Shown here in pieces: positions 1 to 8,119 of a stretch of DNA of 42,365 nt; positions within the stretch are counted from its first letter, which is position 1, and each line of letters begins with the position of its first letter. The stretch comes from Gemella bergeri ATCC 700627 (GTDB taxonomy: Bacteria > Bacillota > Bacilli > Staphylococcales > Gemellaceae): contig NZ_KI271876.1 of the NCBI RefSeq assembly GCF_000469465.1, positions 1-42,365 of the forward strand. The letters run 5' to 3'. A program made the translations under genes and the position numbers. Under the pieces are notes generated by a model. The model saw only the letters and a program-made list of their open reading frames with translations. It was not told the origin of the DNA and did not search any database.

Positions 1-341
1 ATTATAAAAAATATTATTATAAAGAATAGAATTCTTTACTTTTATAAAAATAATCTATCTAATTTTAAACCATACTAATATTAACATTATTAAAGCTAGA
101 ATAATAAACATATATCCTGCAATTTTTACCATTTTTATTACTTTTATAAATATTATATCAGATATTTTTCTTCTATAACTAAAAAAATATAACGGAATAT
201 TCTCGCTATTAATTACATAACGATAACAAACTCAAAAATTGATTTACAATAATTAAGATAATTATTACAAATATACAAACCATATAATATACTCTAAAGA
301 AAGTAAATTCTTTTTACTATCGTCACCGTCTTTCATTACGT
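1..341. other. Gene-poor segment with a possible degraded membrane-protein fragment
   Basis: No intact gene is visible. On the minus strand an open stretch ending with TAG near position 58 reads as a basic segment followed by a hydrophobic helix ending LILVWFKIR. It has no convincing start because a stop precedes it near position 233. A second short hydrophobic reading (from an ATG near 283, starting MVCIFVIIILII) lies just upstream in another frame. Together they look like the C-terminus of a small membrane protein broken by a frameshift, but no family is recognised. A weak hairpin (AAAGAAT/ATTCTTT, about 21-37) follows it. Confidence 0.3.
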
Positions 342-821
342 CTATAAAATTTTCCAATTATTATACTTTACCTTATCTAAAAAATTCTTCTCTTTATTTA
401 TTTCTTGTTTCAATTTTAATATTACAGGAGAAGAGTTATTTTCAGTTAAACAATTTAATTTCACCCAACATATTCCTTTAGAATCATTTATTTCACTATC
501 ATTTAGATACTCCAAAATATTTTTTTGCAAGGGTTTTATTTCTATGTTATAAAATATCATAATATGATGTGTTGTATGCCCAGTTTCTTCTGTTACAAAG
601 ACATCGTATGCCTTTGGGTTATAATACTCTGATATTTCATATCCAGTTTCTTCTTTAAACTCTCTTAACAGTGTTTCCGTTAATCCCTCATAGTCTTTCT
701 GACTTCCACCAGGTAAATCATATCTATTTTTATACGGTCCTTTATTTTTTTTTATACATAACAACTCTCCATTATTTATATATATTCCATAAATTCCTAT
801 ATGTGTGCTAAGTGTATTCAT
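342..821 (-). CDS. Nudix hydrolase
   Basis: Predicted Nudix-fold pyrophosphohydrolase of 159 residues, a normal length for a single-domain member. The Nudix box GX5EX7REUXEEXGU is complete: G39, E45, R53-E54, E57-E58 and G60, preceded by DLPGG. Such enzymes cleave nucleoside diphosphate-linked compounds in the cytoplasm; the substrate cannot be read from the sequence. The start is well supported by AAAGGAGGTG shortly before the ATG. It follows the ABC permease gene by 33 bp on the same strand, so it is probably the last gene of that transcript. Nudix genes are common accessory genes, so a functional link to the transporter is only suggested by position. Confidence 0.85.
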   Translation of the reverse strand: MNTLSTHIGIYGIYINNGELLCIKKNKGPYKNRYDLPGGSQKDYEGLTETLLREFKEETGYEISEYYNPKAYDVFVTEETGHTTHHIMIFYNIEIKPLQKNILEYLNDSEINDSKGICWVKLNCLTENNSSPVILKLKQEINKEKNFLDKVKYNNWKIL

Positions 822-854
822 TTTTTATCACCTCCTTTGGAATCCTATTCGCAA

Positions 855-1646
855 CTATGACCCTGTGCTTTGATATTTCTTTAATCCAAAATTCCATATT
901 GTTTTATAGATTAATATAAGAAGAAATGGACCGAATAATATTAGAAGTAACGATTCCAAATTAAAACTATCATGTAAATTTATTAAATTTACCACTGGAA
1001 AGTATCCCACAAATGCAAATGGAATAACTATTAGTACTACTTTAATAAAAAATGGATAAATATTAATTGGATAATTTGCTAATTGATATATTTGCCATAA
1101 AACTGTTTTTATACCATCATTTGTTATCGAAAAAAAACTAAATGATACTAGTGCTAGATATATAGCCTCTCTTACTAAAACTGCCGATATTATAAACAAA
1201 ATAAATTTTATTATAAATAAATAATTCACATCAATACCTAAATTATATAGTGAAAAAAACACAATAACTATACCTGTAATTAACTCAAATAAAGCTTCCT
1301 CATCTAATTGGAAAATAATAAATTGATAAAGTATATTAAGCGGTCTTAATAAAAACAAATCAAGTTCTCCTGTTTGAATTAAATATGGAACTTCTAATGT
1401 TGTAACGAAGAAAAATTCCCATAACGCCGATGTTAATGTTAGAAAACCATATAAAAGTAATAATTGATATAAAGAAAAGCCACCGATTAAATCTGTATAA
1501 TTTAGCGTAATAAGTAAAATAAATAATGTTGTAAATGTATCAAGTAAATAACCTATATTCCCTATGAAAAAATCAAGTTTATAACTTAATATTCTTTTTA
1601 CATCCATTTTAAAAAACTCTACATATAAATATAAGTGTTTCTTCAT
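855..1646 (-). CDS. ABC-2 type transporter permease (DUF990/COG3694-like)
   Basis: Integral membrane protein of 263 residues with about six hydrophobic segments and a basic cytoplasmic N-terminus. The segment LDLFLLRPLNILYQ around residues 155-175 is typical of the DUF990 group of ABC-2 permeases. These usually occur as two permease genes plus one ATPase gene, exactly the layout here. The ATG follows GGGAGG, which overlaps the stop of the upstream permease gene, so the two are translationally coupled. The transported substrate is unknown for most of the family. Because the partner permease (1648-2441) is frameshifted in this sequence, this subunit may lack its heterodimer mate. Confidence 0.82.
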   Translation of the reverse strand: MKKHLYLYVEFFKMDVKRILSYKLDFFIGNIGYLLDTFTTLFILLITLNYTDLIGGFSLYQLLLLYGFLTLTSALWEFFFVTTLEVPYLIQTGELDLFLLRPLNILYQFIIFQLDEEALFELITGIVIVFFSLYNLGIDVNYLFIIKFILFIISAVLVREAIYLALVSFSFFSITNDGIKTVLWQIYQLANYPINIYPFFIKVVLIVIPFAFVGYFPVVNLINLHDSFNLESLLLILFGPFLLILIYKTIWNFGLKKYQSTGS

Positions 1647-1647
1647 C

Positions 1648-2441
1648 CTAACCTCCCATTATATCAAACTTCTTAAATACGTACTGTGATAATTTTTTTG
1701 AAACTATCAATAGTGTAATCAACCAAAATATTTGTATTCCTAGAATAAATAAAATTTTCCCGAAATCGTTATCATATACTATTATAGAGATGGGGGCATA
1801 CATTATAGCATAAAACGGAGTAACTTCCGATATTTTCAATAATAATTTTGGATATAAATCTAGTGGTAGTAATCCACCTCCAAAAATAATAAGTAGGGCA
1901 TTTACTAATTCAGAAATACCATTTATCCTTATAAATACTGTTGACAAGAGTGCAACAATATAACCTAATAAAAATGCAATAATATAACTTAATAAATACA
2001 CTAACATAAAAAGTATTAATCGATTAAAAGATAAAATTTTAAACACTAAATTATAAAAAAACAAGATATAAACAACTAAAATAGGTAATACTTGAAACTT
2101 TAATTTGTATAGAAAGTTACCTAAAGTAGTGAAGAATGTTATAACCAGTAGCCCGTTAGGTCTATTCAAATAATTAATAATATTACCTTTTAAAATTTTG
2201 TCAGATACAAAATTTGTAGTTATTTTCATAGGTAATATTATTTGTAGCATAATAGCTAATAAAACATAAGTTATAATTTCATCAATATTAGTAGAATTAT
2301 ATTTTTCAACATAAATCCATATACTGTACTGTACTGTATTAATACCATAGAGAGTGATGCTATTATTTGCATTATTGTATTAAATTTATATTGTAATAAA
2401 TTTTTATACTGATATAAAGTATAGGAAAAAAATCTATTCAT
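1648..2441 (-). pseudogene. ABC-2 permease, frameshifted in a CAGTA repeat
   Basis: Second permease of the DUF990-type transporter, split into two frames. Reading starts at an ATG (2439-2441) that overlaps the ATPase stop, giving MNRFFSYTLYQYKNLLQYKF and onward. At 2322-2336 the minus strand carries three tandem CAGTA units. With three units the frame runs into a stop soon after. With two units it would read IQYSIWIYVEKYNS and continue without interruption to the stop at 1648. The repaired product would be 262 residues, matching its 263-residue partner. The downstream 200-residue part has several membrane helices and could only be made by internal initiation. A gain of one 5-bp unit is the simplest explanation, either as a switchable off state, a fixed mutation or a sequencing error. 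Confidence 0.8.
2322..2336 (-). repeat. Pentanucleotide repeat (CAGTA)x3 inside a coding region
   Basis: Three perfect tandem copies of TACTG on the plus strand, CAGTA on the coding strand. The unit length is not a multiple of three, so each gain or loss shifts the frame of the permease gene. The open reading frame would be restored with two copies. Confidence 0.9.
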
Positions 2442-3390
2442 AGTCATCACCTGTCTTATCCTTCACAAGCAATACTTCTTGAAGATCTAAATCCAATACT
2501 TCTGTTTGAGTAACGATACTTTCATTCGGTATTAATTTTATTATATCTAACACATTAAATTTAGTTTCATCAAAAACAAATTCTTTAGAATCAATATTTG
2601 TGCGTAACGATAATATTCCTTCTTTTTCTAAATCTACCAAGTTTCTTCCATACATTTTTAATTTTTTATATTTATTAAAAATTTTCTTAAAACTTTTCAC
2701 TTCACCGTCATAGCTTATTTCACCATCACTTATTAAAATCATTCTTTTACATATTTTTTCTATATCTGAAATTTCATGTGTTGTTAATATAATAGTTGTA
2801 TTATACTTCTCATTTATTTTTAGTATAAGTTCCATAATTTTCTTCTTTATTTCTATATCTAAACCGATTGTCGGTTCATCCAAGAAAACTAATTGGGGTT
2901 TATGTATAATACTAGCTATAAACTCTCCACGCATCCTTTGCCCTAAAGAAAGTTGTCTGACTGGTTGATATAAGTATTCTTTTACATTTAATTCTGTTAT
3001 CAAGTAATCTAACCATTCTTTATTATTCACATCATAAATTTTTGATAAATATTTGAAGGAGTCTATTAATGGCAAATCCCACCATAGATGTGATTTTTGC
3101 CCAAAAAGTGCACCTATGTATTTGGCATTTTTTTGTCTGTTAATAAAGGGATCTTTACCGAATACTTTTATAGAACCTTTTGTACTTGTTAATATCCCCA
3201 GTAATAATTTTATAGTTGTAGATTTCCCCGCTCCATTATTTCCTATGTATCCTACAATCTCTCCTTCTTTTATACTAAAGTTTATATCCTTTAACGCTCT
3301 CTTTATTTTCTTTTCTGTATTAAAAAAACTGATTCTATTTTTAATTATGTAGTCTTTGTTAAGATTATCAACTCTTATTATCTCTTTCAT
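2434..3390 (-). CDS. ABC-2 transporter ATP-binding protein (COG4586-like)
   Basis: Cytoplasmic ATPase of the two-permease ABC-2 system. Counted from this start it has Walker A GNNGAGKS at about 50-57, the family-typical Q-loop GQKSHLWWDLP from about 97, signature LSLGQ at 147-151, Walker B LVFLDEP at 167-173 and H-loop TTHE. About 318 residues, with a C-terminal extension typical of COG4586. I chose the ATG at 3390 because GAGGA lies five bases before it; the ATG four codons earlier (3402) has only A/T sequence upstream. Its stop overlaps the start of the frameshifted permease gene. The substrate is unknown; ABC-2 exporters near Nudix and other ABC genes often serve drug, peptide or polysaccharide export, which is only a guess here. 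Confidence 0.87.
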   Translation of the reverse strand: MKEIIRVDNLNKDYIIKNRISFFNTEKKIKRALKDINFSIKEGEIVGYIGNNGAGKSTTIKLLLGILTSTKGSIKVFGKDPFINRQKNAKYIGALFGQKSHLWWDLPLIDSFKYLSKIYDVNNKEWLDYLITELNVKEYLYQPVRQLSLGQRMRGEFIASIIHKPQLVFLDEPTIGLDIEIKKKIMELILKINEKYNTTIILTTHEISDIEKICKRMILISDGEISYDGEVKSFKKIFNKYKKLKMYGRNLVDLEKEGILSLRTNIDSKEFVFDETKFNVLDIIKLIPNESIVTQTEVLDLDLQEVLLVKDKTGDDYE

Positions 3391-3488
3391 ATAGTTCCTC
3401 ATATTTTTAAAATTTTCTATATATTAATGTTTTGTATATCATAACCATTGTTTTTATGAATTTTCTTTATATATGTCTTTACCATAAA

Positions 3489-4196
3489 TTAGATACCGTT
3501 CTTTATCCAAGACTTTTTCATAACTTTTAATATTATTAATACTAAAATAAAAATAGAAACAATATATATTAAAATTTCCGGCATATTTAACATACTATAA
3601 TCACCTGTAGAAAAATATTTCTCAAAACCCTTGTAAGTCTTATTAGTAGCGTCAAAGAAAGCAAAAGTCGAATTTCCACCTAACATACTGTTTACAACTA
3701 TTCCTAATATCCAAAAAACTATATTCACTCCAAATGAAAAAAGTATATTAGAAAACAAAAATGCAAATATACCGGAAATTAATAAAATACTAATAATTAC
3801 ACTAATAAAATAAAAACATATTATTAAAAAATCTTTAAAATTATCATAATACAAAGATAATATTATTAAAGCTGATATGGCTGATATAAAATACCAAAAA
3901 AAGATCACCAAAAATTTTTGAATAAAATATTTAAATACCGTATAGTTTAAAGTTTTATAAAATATAATATTTTTTTCTTTATAATCTACATTAATAAAAT
4001 TTATAATAGGAATAGAAATTATTAATGGACCAAACTGAGTAAATACCGTATATACGGATAAGATAAATTGGTAATAATTTACTTGATTTATATTGTCTAT
4101 AGTTTTCAGTAAAATATATCCAAATATAAACATTATATATGACGAAAACATTATAAATAAAAACAATTTATTATTCAAAGCACGTCTAAATTCCAT
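3489..4196 (-). CDS. ABC transporter permease-like membrane protein
   Basis: Membrane protein of 235 residues with about six hydrophobic segments. The N-terminal MEFRRALNNKLFLFI resembles the start of ABC-2 permeases of bacteriocin-immunity or antibiotic exporters. It lies two bases after the ATPase gene 4199-4822 on the same strand, so the two almost certainly form one exporter. No substrate-specific motif is visible. The 86 bp between its end and the next ATPase gene contain a 22-codon open frame (ATG near 3486) without a ribosome site, which I do not call. Whether this pair and the downstream ABC system share one transcript cannot be settled by eye. Confidence 0.75.
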   Translation of the reverse strand: MEFRRALNNKLFLFIMFSSYIMFIFGYILLKTIDNINQVNYYQFILSVYTVFTQFGPLIISIPIINFINVDYKEKNIIFYKTLNYTVFKYFIQKFLVIFFWYFISAISALIILSLYYDNFKDFLIICFYFISVIISILLISGIFAFLFSNILFSFGVNIVFWILGIVVNSMLGGNSTFAFFDATNKTYKGFEKYFSTGDYSMLNMPEILIYIVSIFILVLIILKVMKKSWIKNGI

Positions 4197-4198
4197 AT

Positions 4199-4822
4199 TT
4201 ATATATCCCCTTTTATATATTTTTCAATAACTAATTCTTTGTTTTTATACTCTTTTATATTGTAATTTTCTATTAAGTAATATTTACCACCTAACTCAGA
4301 TAAATCTGCCATATTATGTGTAATATTTAAACATACGACATCACTGAATTTATTAATATATTTATTTATAAATCTATACAACTCCAGTGTGGTTTGCTTA
4401 TCTAAGCCATTTGTAAATTCATCAAAAATAATAATTTTAGGTTTTTTCGTTAAATAGAACAATAATTTTAATTTCTGTTTCTGACCATCGCTTAGTTTTG
4501 ATATTTGAATGTTTTTATCTATGTTATTTATATTAAGTGTATTTTTTAATTCTTCCACAAGATAATCATCTCTGTTTAATACTTTTTCTAAGTCTTTCCA
4601 CTTTAAATCAGAAGGAATATTACTATATGAAGAAATTACTACTACATCATTTGCACATACTGTACCTGAGTAGTCAAATCTCCCTTTCAATGCCTTTACC
4701 ATACAAGACTTTCCTGAGCCATTTCTACCTATTAAATGCGATACTCCGCTACTAAACTCTATATTTACATTATCAAATAATTTTTTGTTTTCTATTTTTA
4801 AAGAAAAATTTTCAAATTTCAC
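4199..4822 (-). CDS. ABC transporter ATP-binding protein
   Basis: Short ABC ATPase of about 207 residues, consisting of a nucleotide-binding domain only. Walker A GRNGSGKS is at about 32-39, followed by signature LSDGQ, Walker B IIIFDEF and switch histidine in NITHN. The Walker B phenylalanine in place of proline (DEF rather than DEP) is a mild variation. I prefer the GTG start at 4822: AAAGGA lies eight bases upstream and the product then begins VKFENFSLKI, like its relatives. The ATG six codons earlier (4840) has no ribosome site. It is the leading gene of the cluster and pairs with the permease 3489-4196. Possible promoter elements lie in the AT-rich region upstream, but none stands out. 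Confidence 0.83.
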   Translation of the reverse strand: MKFENFSLKIENKKLFDNVNIEFSSGVSHLIGRNGSGKSCMVKALKGRFDYSGTVCANDVVVISSYSNIPSDLKWKDLEKVLNRDDYLVEELKNTLNINNIDKNIQISKLSDGQKQKLKLLFYLTKKPKIIIFDEFTNGLDKQTTLELYRFINKYINKFSDVVCLNITHNMADLSELGGKYYLIENYNIKEYKNKELVIEKYIKGDI

Positions 4823-5037
4823 ACTTATTATCCTTTCCATATACTTATATCAAATAGATAGAATTATATTTAACAATACTATTATCTTAATAATTACTTT
4901 GTTTCTCTTATGAATTTTTTTCATTTATAAAAATATTATATCAAAATAACTAATATGTTCCAATATAATATATTACAAAATATTTAGTTTATACAAATGA
5001 GCCTATCATAGAATTTATTTCTACAGTATCTTTTAGG

Positions 5038-5076
5038 TTGAATTTCTCCTATTATTCTTGTATATTAATATTAATA
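5038..5076 (+). promoter_or_regulatory. Promoter and palindrome before the phd-like gene
   Basis: A -35 TTGAAT (5038-5043), a 17-bp spacer and a -10 TATATT (5061-5066). The 14-bp palindrome TATTAATATTAATA (5063-5076) overlaps the -10. Phd/YefM antitoxins normally repress their own promoters through palindromes at this position, so this is a likely operator. The element is very AT-rich and could be chance. Confidence 0.5.
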
Positions 5077-5094
5077 ATCAAAGGAGGTGTTTTT

Positions 5095-5337
5095 ATGAAC
5101 ATCAACACAAATAATTTAGTATCAATAACAGAAGCTAATCAAAACTTTTCTAAGGTTGCACGTATGGTCGATGAGAACGGCTCAGTAGTAATATTAAAAA
5201 ATAATACCCCACGTTACGTTTTAATAGAATTTAATGAGTTCGAACAAGAACAACAAGCAACTGATGAAGATATTTTAACAATCTCTAAACGTTTAATGAA
5301 AAAGAATAAAGAAGCCTATGAGGTTTTGGCTAAATGA
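5095..5337 (+). CDS. phd: Type II antitoxin, Phd/YefM family
   Basis: Antitoxin of 80 residues. The N-terminal half (LVSITEANQNFSKVARMVDE, then VVILKNNTPRYVLIEF) has the Phd/YefM DNA-binding fold signature. The acidic, charged C-terminal tail would normally wrap the toxin. The start at 5095 is fixed by AAAGGAGGTG six bases upstream. In intact systems this protein represses its operon and neutralises a Doc (Fic-fold) kinase toxin that inactivates EF-Tu. Here the toxin gene that should follow is reduced to a stub, so this is an orphan antitoxin. It might still act as a regulator or protect against a related incoming toxin. Confidence 0.85.
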   Translation: MNINTNNLVSITEANQNFSKVARMVDENGSVVILKNNTPRYVLIEFNEFEQEQQATDEDILTISKRLMKKNKEAYEVLAK

Positions 5338-5384
5338 TTAAACTTACTACAAACCAAGTTTTACTTCTTCTTTTTATATACTAA
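5334..5384 (+). pseudogene. Remnant of a doc toxin gene (16 codons)
   Basis: An ATG overlaps the antitoxin stop (ATGA at 5334-5337), the classic coupled arrangement of phd-doc operons. The frame reads MIKLTTNQVLLL, which matches the usual beginning of Doc proteins (M-x-x-L-T-x-x-x-V/I-L-x-L-H), then LFIY and a stop. The Fic core, with its HxFxDGNKR-type motif, is absent from all downstream sequence. The start and first 11-12 codons survive while the rest has been deleted, with the break just before a hairpin at 5390. Confidence 0.65.
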
Positions 5385-5426
5385 AAAATAAATAGAAGCG
5401 ATGGTTTTCTTCCATCCCCTCTATTT
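5383..5426 (-). terminator. Rho-independent terminator after radC
   Basis: On the minus strand an interrupted stem AAATAGA..GATGG / CCATC..TCTATTT (5390-5426) is followed by ATTTTTT. It lies 160 bp after the radC stop. The 66-codon open frame between them (5381-5581) has no ribosome site and no recognised family, so the interval is treated as 3' untranslated sequence. Confidence 0.6.
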
Positions 5427-5585
5427 ATTATACAGCTTATATTTTTGTACTTTGTATCACTTAAAAGTACCGGTATTACTAGAATTGAGTTACTATAACA
5501 CCATATATAATCTTTTTTATTTAATACCCATTTACTTTTTCTTATGCCCGTATTAAATATATTCTCTATCTTTATTAACATAAAT

Positions 5586-6362
5586 TTAATATTTATTTAC
5601 AATTTTATATTTTCTAATAATATATTGCAGCTGTTTTTGTGTGATTTTTTCTTTTTTATAATCGATATTTTCCTCAGTCAAATAATTTAAAACTCGTCGT
5701 ATACTTACATAACCGGTTTTTGCTATAATAATATGGTCTAACATTTCTATTCCTACTATCTCTCCAACTTCTAATAAATTAACCGTCGTTTTAATATCTT
5801 CTAATGATGGTGTTGCATCTCCGCTCGGGTGATTGTGAATACATATTACACTTGACGCACTGTTTTTTATTGCATTTTTGAAAATTTCCCGTGGGTGAAT
5901 AATTGACACACTAAGACTACCTTTAAAGACTTCTCGTTGTTGTAAAATTTTTCCCTTTGTATTAATATCAAGTGTAACGAAAACTTCTTGTGTTAAATTT
6001 TCTAATGAAGATTTTAAATAATTCGCTATTACATTGGGATTATTGCATATTACTTCAGGTTGCTCGGTTGCATAAATTCTTCTTGCAAATTCAATATTAG
6101 CAAGTATATGAATGGCTTTTTCATCACCAATTCCTTTATGCTTCGTCAATTCATTAAAAGTTACCTCTCGAAGATTTCTTATTCCGCCGGCATCTTTTAA
6201 AATACCGGTAGCAAGTTCTAACACATTTTTCTCTTTTGTTCCTGTTCTTAAAAGTATTGCCAAAATTTCCCTATCACTAAGGGATGTTGCACCAAGTGTT
6301 CTTAGTTTTTCCCTCGGGCGTTCATCCATCTCTAACTCTTTAATCGTATATCCCTTTACCAT
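5586..6362 (-). CDS. radC: RadC family JAMM-domain protein (DUF2466)
   Basis: 258 residues. The N-terminal part carries helix-hairpin-helix-like segments (KHKGIGDEKAIHIL, about 74-87). The C-terminal part is a JAB/MPN fold with metal motif H176-N-H178-P-S-G-x4-S-x2-D189 and an upstream glutamate in QREVF (E144). The historical link to DNA repair is weak; RadC proteins are metalloprotease-fold proteins of uncertain substrate, and some are linked to competence. It is longer than the usual 220-230 residues because of a basic tail after residue 225. It overlaps the prepilin peptidase gene by 7 bp, suggesting cotranscription. Confidence 0.92.
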   Translation of the reverse strand: MVKGYTIKELEMDERPREKLRTLGATSLSDREILAILLRTGTKEKNVLELATGILKDAGGIRNLREVTFNELTKHKGIGDEKAIHILANIEFARRIYATEQPEVICNNPNVIANYLKSSLENLTQEVFVTLDINTKGKILQQREVFKGSLSVSIIHPREIFKNAIKNSASSVICIHNHPSGDATPSLEDIKTTVNLLEVGEIVGIEMLDHIIIAKTGYVSIRRVLNYLTEENIDYKKEKITQKQLQYIIRKYKIVNKY

Positions 6363-7084
6363 AAAATTGCCTCCCTTATTAAAATTATTGTTAAATAGGA
6401 TAAAGTAATAAACGGTACCAAAGCAATCTTAGACCCTTTTTTAGCTTTCTTTAAAATTAATAACCCTATCGCAAAACTTCCGGCATATAAAAAAGTAAAA
6501 ATCAATAAATACACTCCCTCATAAAAATTAAGACCAAGAGCTAAAATACAGAAAATTTTTATATCACCGTATCCCATTTTAAAACGTGTTAAAAAATATA
6601 AAATATGAAAAAGAACAATTAATTCGAAAAAATTATAAAAAGAAAAAAATTTAAAATTATAAATTACAAAAATTATACTGCAAAATAATAACGGGAAAAA
6701 TAATTCATCAACTACTTCAAAACACTTCACATCTTCTATAGAAATAAAAGAAACTAAAACAGCAATTACAAGATGAAAAATACTTAAAAAAATAAACTGC
6801 TTCTGAAAAATAAAATATAATAAGGTTAACATACTCGCAAAAACTTCATATAAAAAAATATCAATAGGAATATGAGTATGAAAATAACGACAACGCCCTT
6901 TATTAATAATAAAACTTACAATCGGTATTAAATCACTTAACCCTAATAGGTGTTTACAACTATCGCAACAACTTCTTCTATACAAAAAACTTCTTTTATT
7001 GCTACTATCAACAAAACATTTTACTCCACTCGCAAAAACACTCATTATTACAACATAAAAACAAAGTAATACTCCCTTTTCCAT
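6356..7084 (-). CDS. Prepilin peptidase (A24 family, ComC/PilD-like)
   Basis: Polytopic membrane aspartyl protease of 242 residues that would cleave class III signal peptides of type IV pilin or competence pseudopilins. The catalytic aspartates are visible as D118 (SIEDVKCFEV) and D174 in the hallmark GYGDIK. The N-terminal cytoplasmic loop normally holds two CxxC zinc pairs. Here the first is present (C40-x-x-C43) but the second reads C65-R-Y-F, so a zinc ligand is missing. The methylase-associated region is also short. An extended -10 (TGATACAAT) lies about 45 bp upstream. No pilin genes are in the window, so its substrates must be encoded elsewhere. Confidence 0.85.
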   Translation of the reverse strand: MEKGVLLCFYVVIMSVFASGVKCFVDSSNKRSFLYRRSCCDSCKHLLGLSDLIPIVSFIINKGRCRYFHTHIPIDIFLYEVFASMLTLLYFIFQKQFIFLSIFHLVIAVLVSFISIEDVKCFEVVDELFFPLLFCSIIFVIYNFKFFSFYNFFELIVLFHILYFLTRFKMGYGDIKIFCILALGLNFYEGVYLLIFTFLYAGSFAIGLLILKKAKKGSKIALVPFITLSYLTIILIREAILW

Positions 7085-7160
7085 ACTATTTCTCCCTAAA
7101 ATAACATTTATAGCCTTATTGTATCATACTGAAAAATATTTTAAAATAGATTTTAACCTA

Positions 7161-7196
7161 AAAATAAAGACAGCTTTTTGGCTGCCTTTATCTTTT
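7161..7196 (-). terminator. Terminator after metQ
   Basis: Minus-strand hairpin AAAGGCAGC / GCTGTCTTT with a short A-rich loop followed by ATTTTT, just after the metQ stop. This makes metQ a single-gene transcript. Confidence 0.75.
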
Positions 7197-7208
7197 ATGT
7201 TTCATTCA

Positions 7209-8066
7209 TTATTTAACAGGTAATACTGCACCATTCCATTTTTCTTGAATGAATTTTTTAGTATCTTCCGATTTTAATGCTTCTAAAATTTTCTTAACAA
7301 CAATTTTATCTTTATCCCCTTCACGTACAGCCAAAATGTTACCATATGGGTTATCCTCTGTTGCTTCTTCAACCAAAACAGGGTCTTTTGTCGGATTTAA
7401 GCCGTTATCAACCGCAAAATTGGCGTTGATAGAAACTAAGTCGCCCTCTCCATTTTCGTAGAATTTAGTCATTAAGGCAGGATCATTCTCGTAACTGAAT
7501 TTCAAGTTTTTAGGGTTTTCAGAAATATCATCAAATGTAGCTGTTATCGGATCAACACCATCTTTAACTTTTACTAACCCTTTTTTAGCTAATAACTTAA
7601 TTACACGTCCCCACTCAGATTTATTATTACTTACTAATATTTGTGCTCCATCTTTTAGTTCAGAAACATCTTTTACTTTTTTAGAGTATAATCCGATCGG
7701 CTCCAAGTGTACTGCCCCGGCATCTTCAATTTTATAGCCATTTTCTTTAACTGCATTTTTTAAAAACGGTACGTGTTGGAAATAGTTAATATCTATTTCT
7801 TTATCGTTTAACGTTTTGTTAGGCACATAATAATCTTGGTAAGTAATAATATCTAATTTGATTCCTTCTTTTTCCAACTGTGGTTTAACATGCTCCAATA
7901 ATACCGCATGTGGAACGTTAGTTGCTCCTACTTTAACAGTTACAGGATTGCTCGGGTCTAATTTTTCAACATCAATACCTTTTTTCTCGCTTGATTTACT
8001 TGAACAAGCTGTTAAAACTACTACAAGTGCTAAAAGACTTGCAACGAATGATAATATTTTCTTCAT
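7209..8066 (-). CDS. metQ: MetQ/NlpA-type substrate-binding lipoprotein
   Basis: 285 residues with a lipoprotein signal peptide and lipobox LTAC (cysteine at about residue 21), so it should be anchored outside the membrane. The mature part is a NlpA/MetQ fold. Recognisable segments are VGATNVPHAVLLEHVKPQL, ITYQDYYVPN, DINYFQHVPFL and the ligand-site SINANFAVDNGLNP. This family delivers methionine or methionine derivatives to a MetNI importer. No metN or metI is adjacent: the gene stands alone between its own T-box leader and a terminator, so it presumably serves a MetNI pair encoded elsewhere. The T-box makes amino-acid starvation control likely. Confidence 0.92.
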   Translation of the reverse strand: MKKILSFVASLLALVVVLTACSSKSSEKKGIDVEKLDPSNPVTVKVGATNVPHAVLLEHVKPQLEKEGIKLDIITYQDYYVPNKTLNDKEIDINYFQHVPFLKNAVKENGYKIEDAGAVHLEPIGLYSKKVKDVSELKDGAQILVSNNKSEWGRVIKLLAKKGLVKVKDGVDPITATFDDISENPKNLKFSYENDPALMTKFYENGEGDLVSINANFAVDNGLNPTKDPVLVEEATEDNPYGNILAVREGDKDKIVVKKILEALKSEDTKKFIQEKWNGAVLPVK

Positions 8067-8119
8067 ATGAAAATCTCCTTTTATATTATAATATTTTTTA
8101 TTAACTGTGAGTTTTCCAT

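Noticed and set aside
3418-3486. 22-codon frame between the two ABC systems (MVKTYIKK start)
   Set aside because: No ribosome site and no homology recognised; likely chance in AT-rich DNA.
5381-5581. 66-codon minus-strand frame after radC
   Set aside because: No ribosome site, no recognised family, and its end runs into the terminator hairpin; treated as untranslated sequence.
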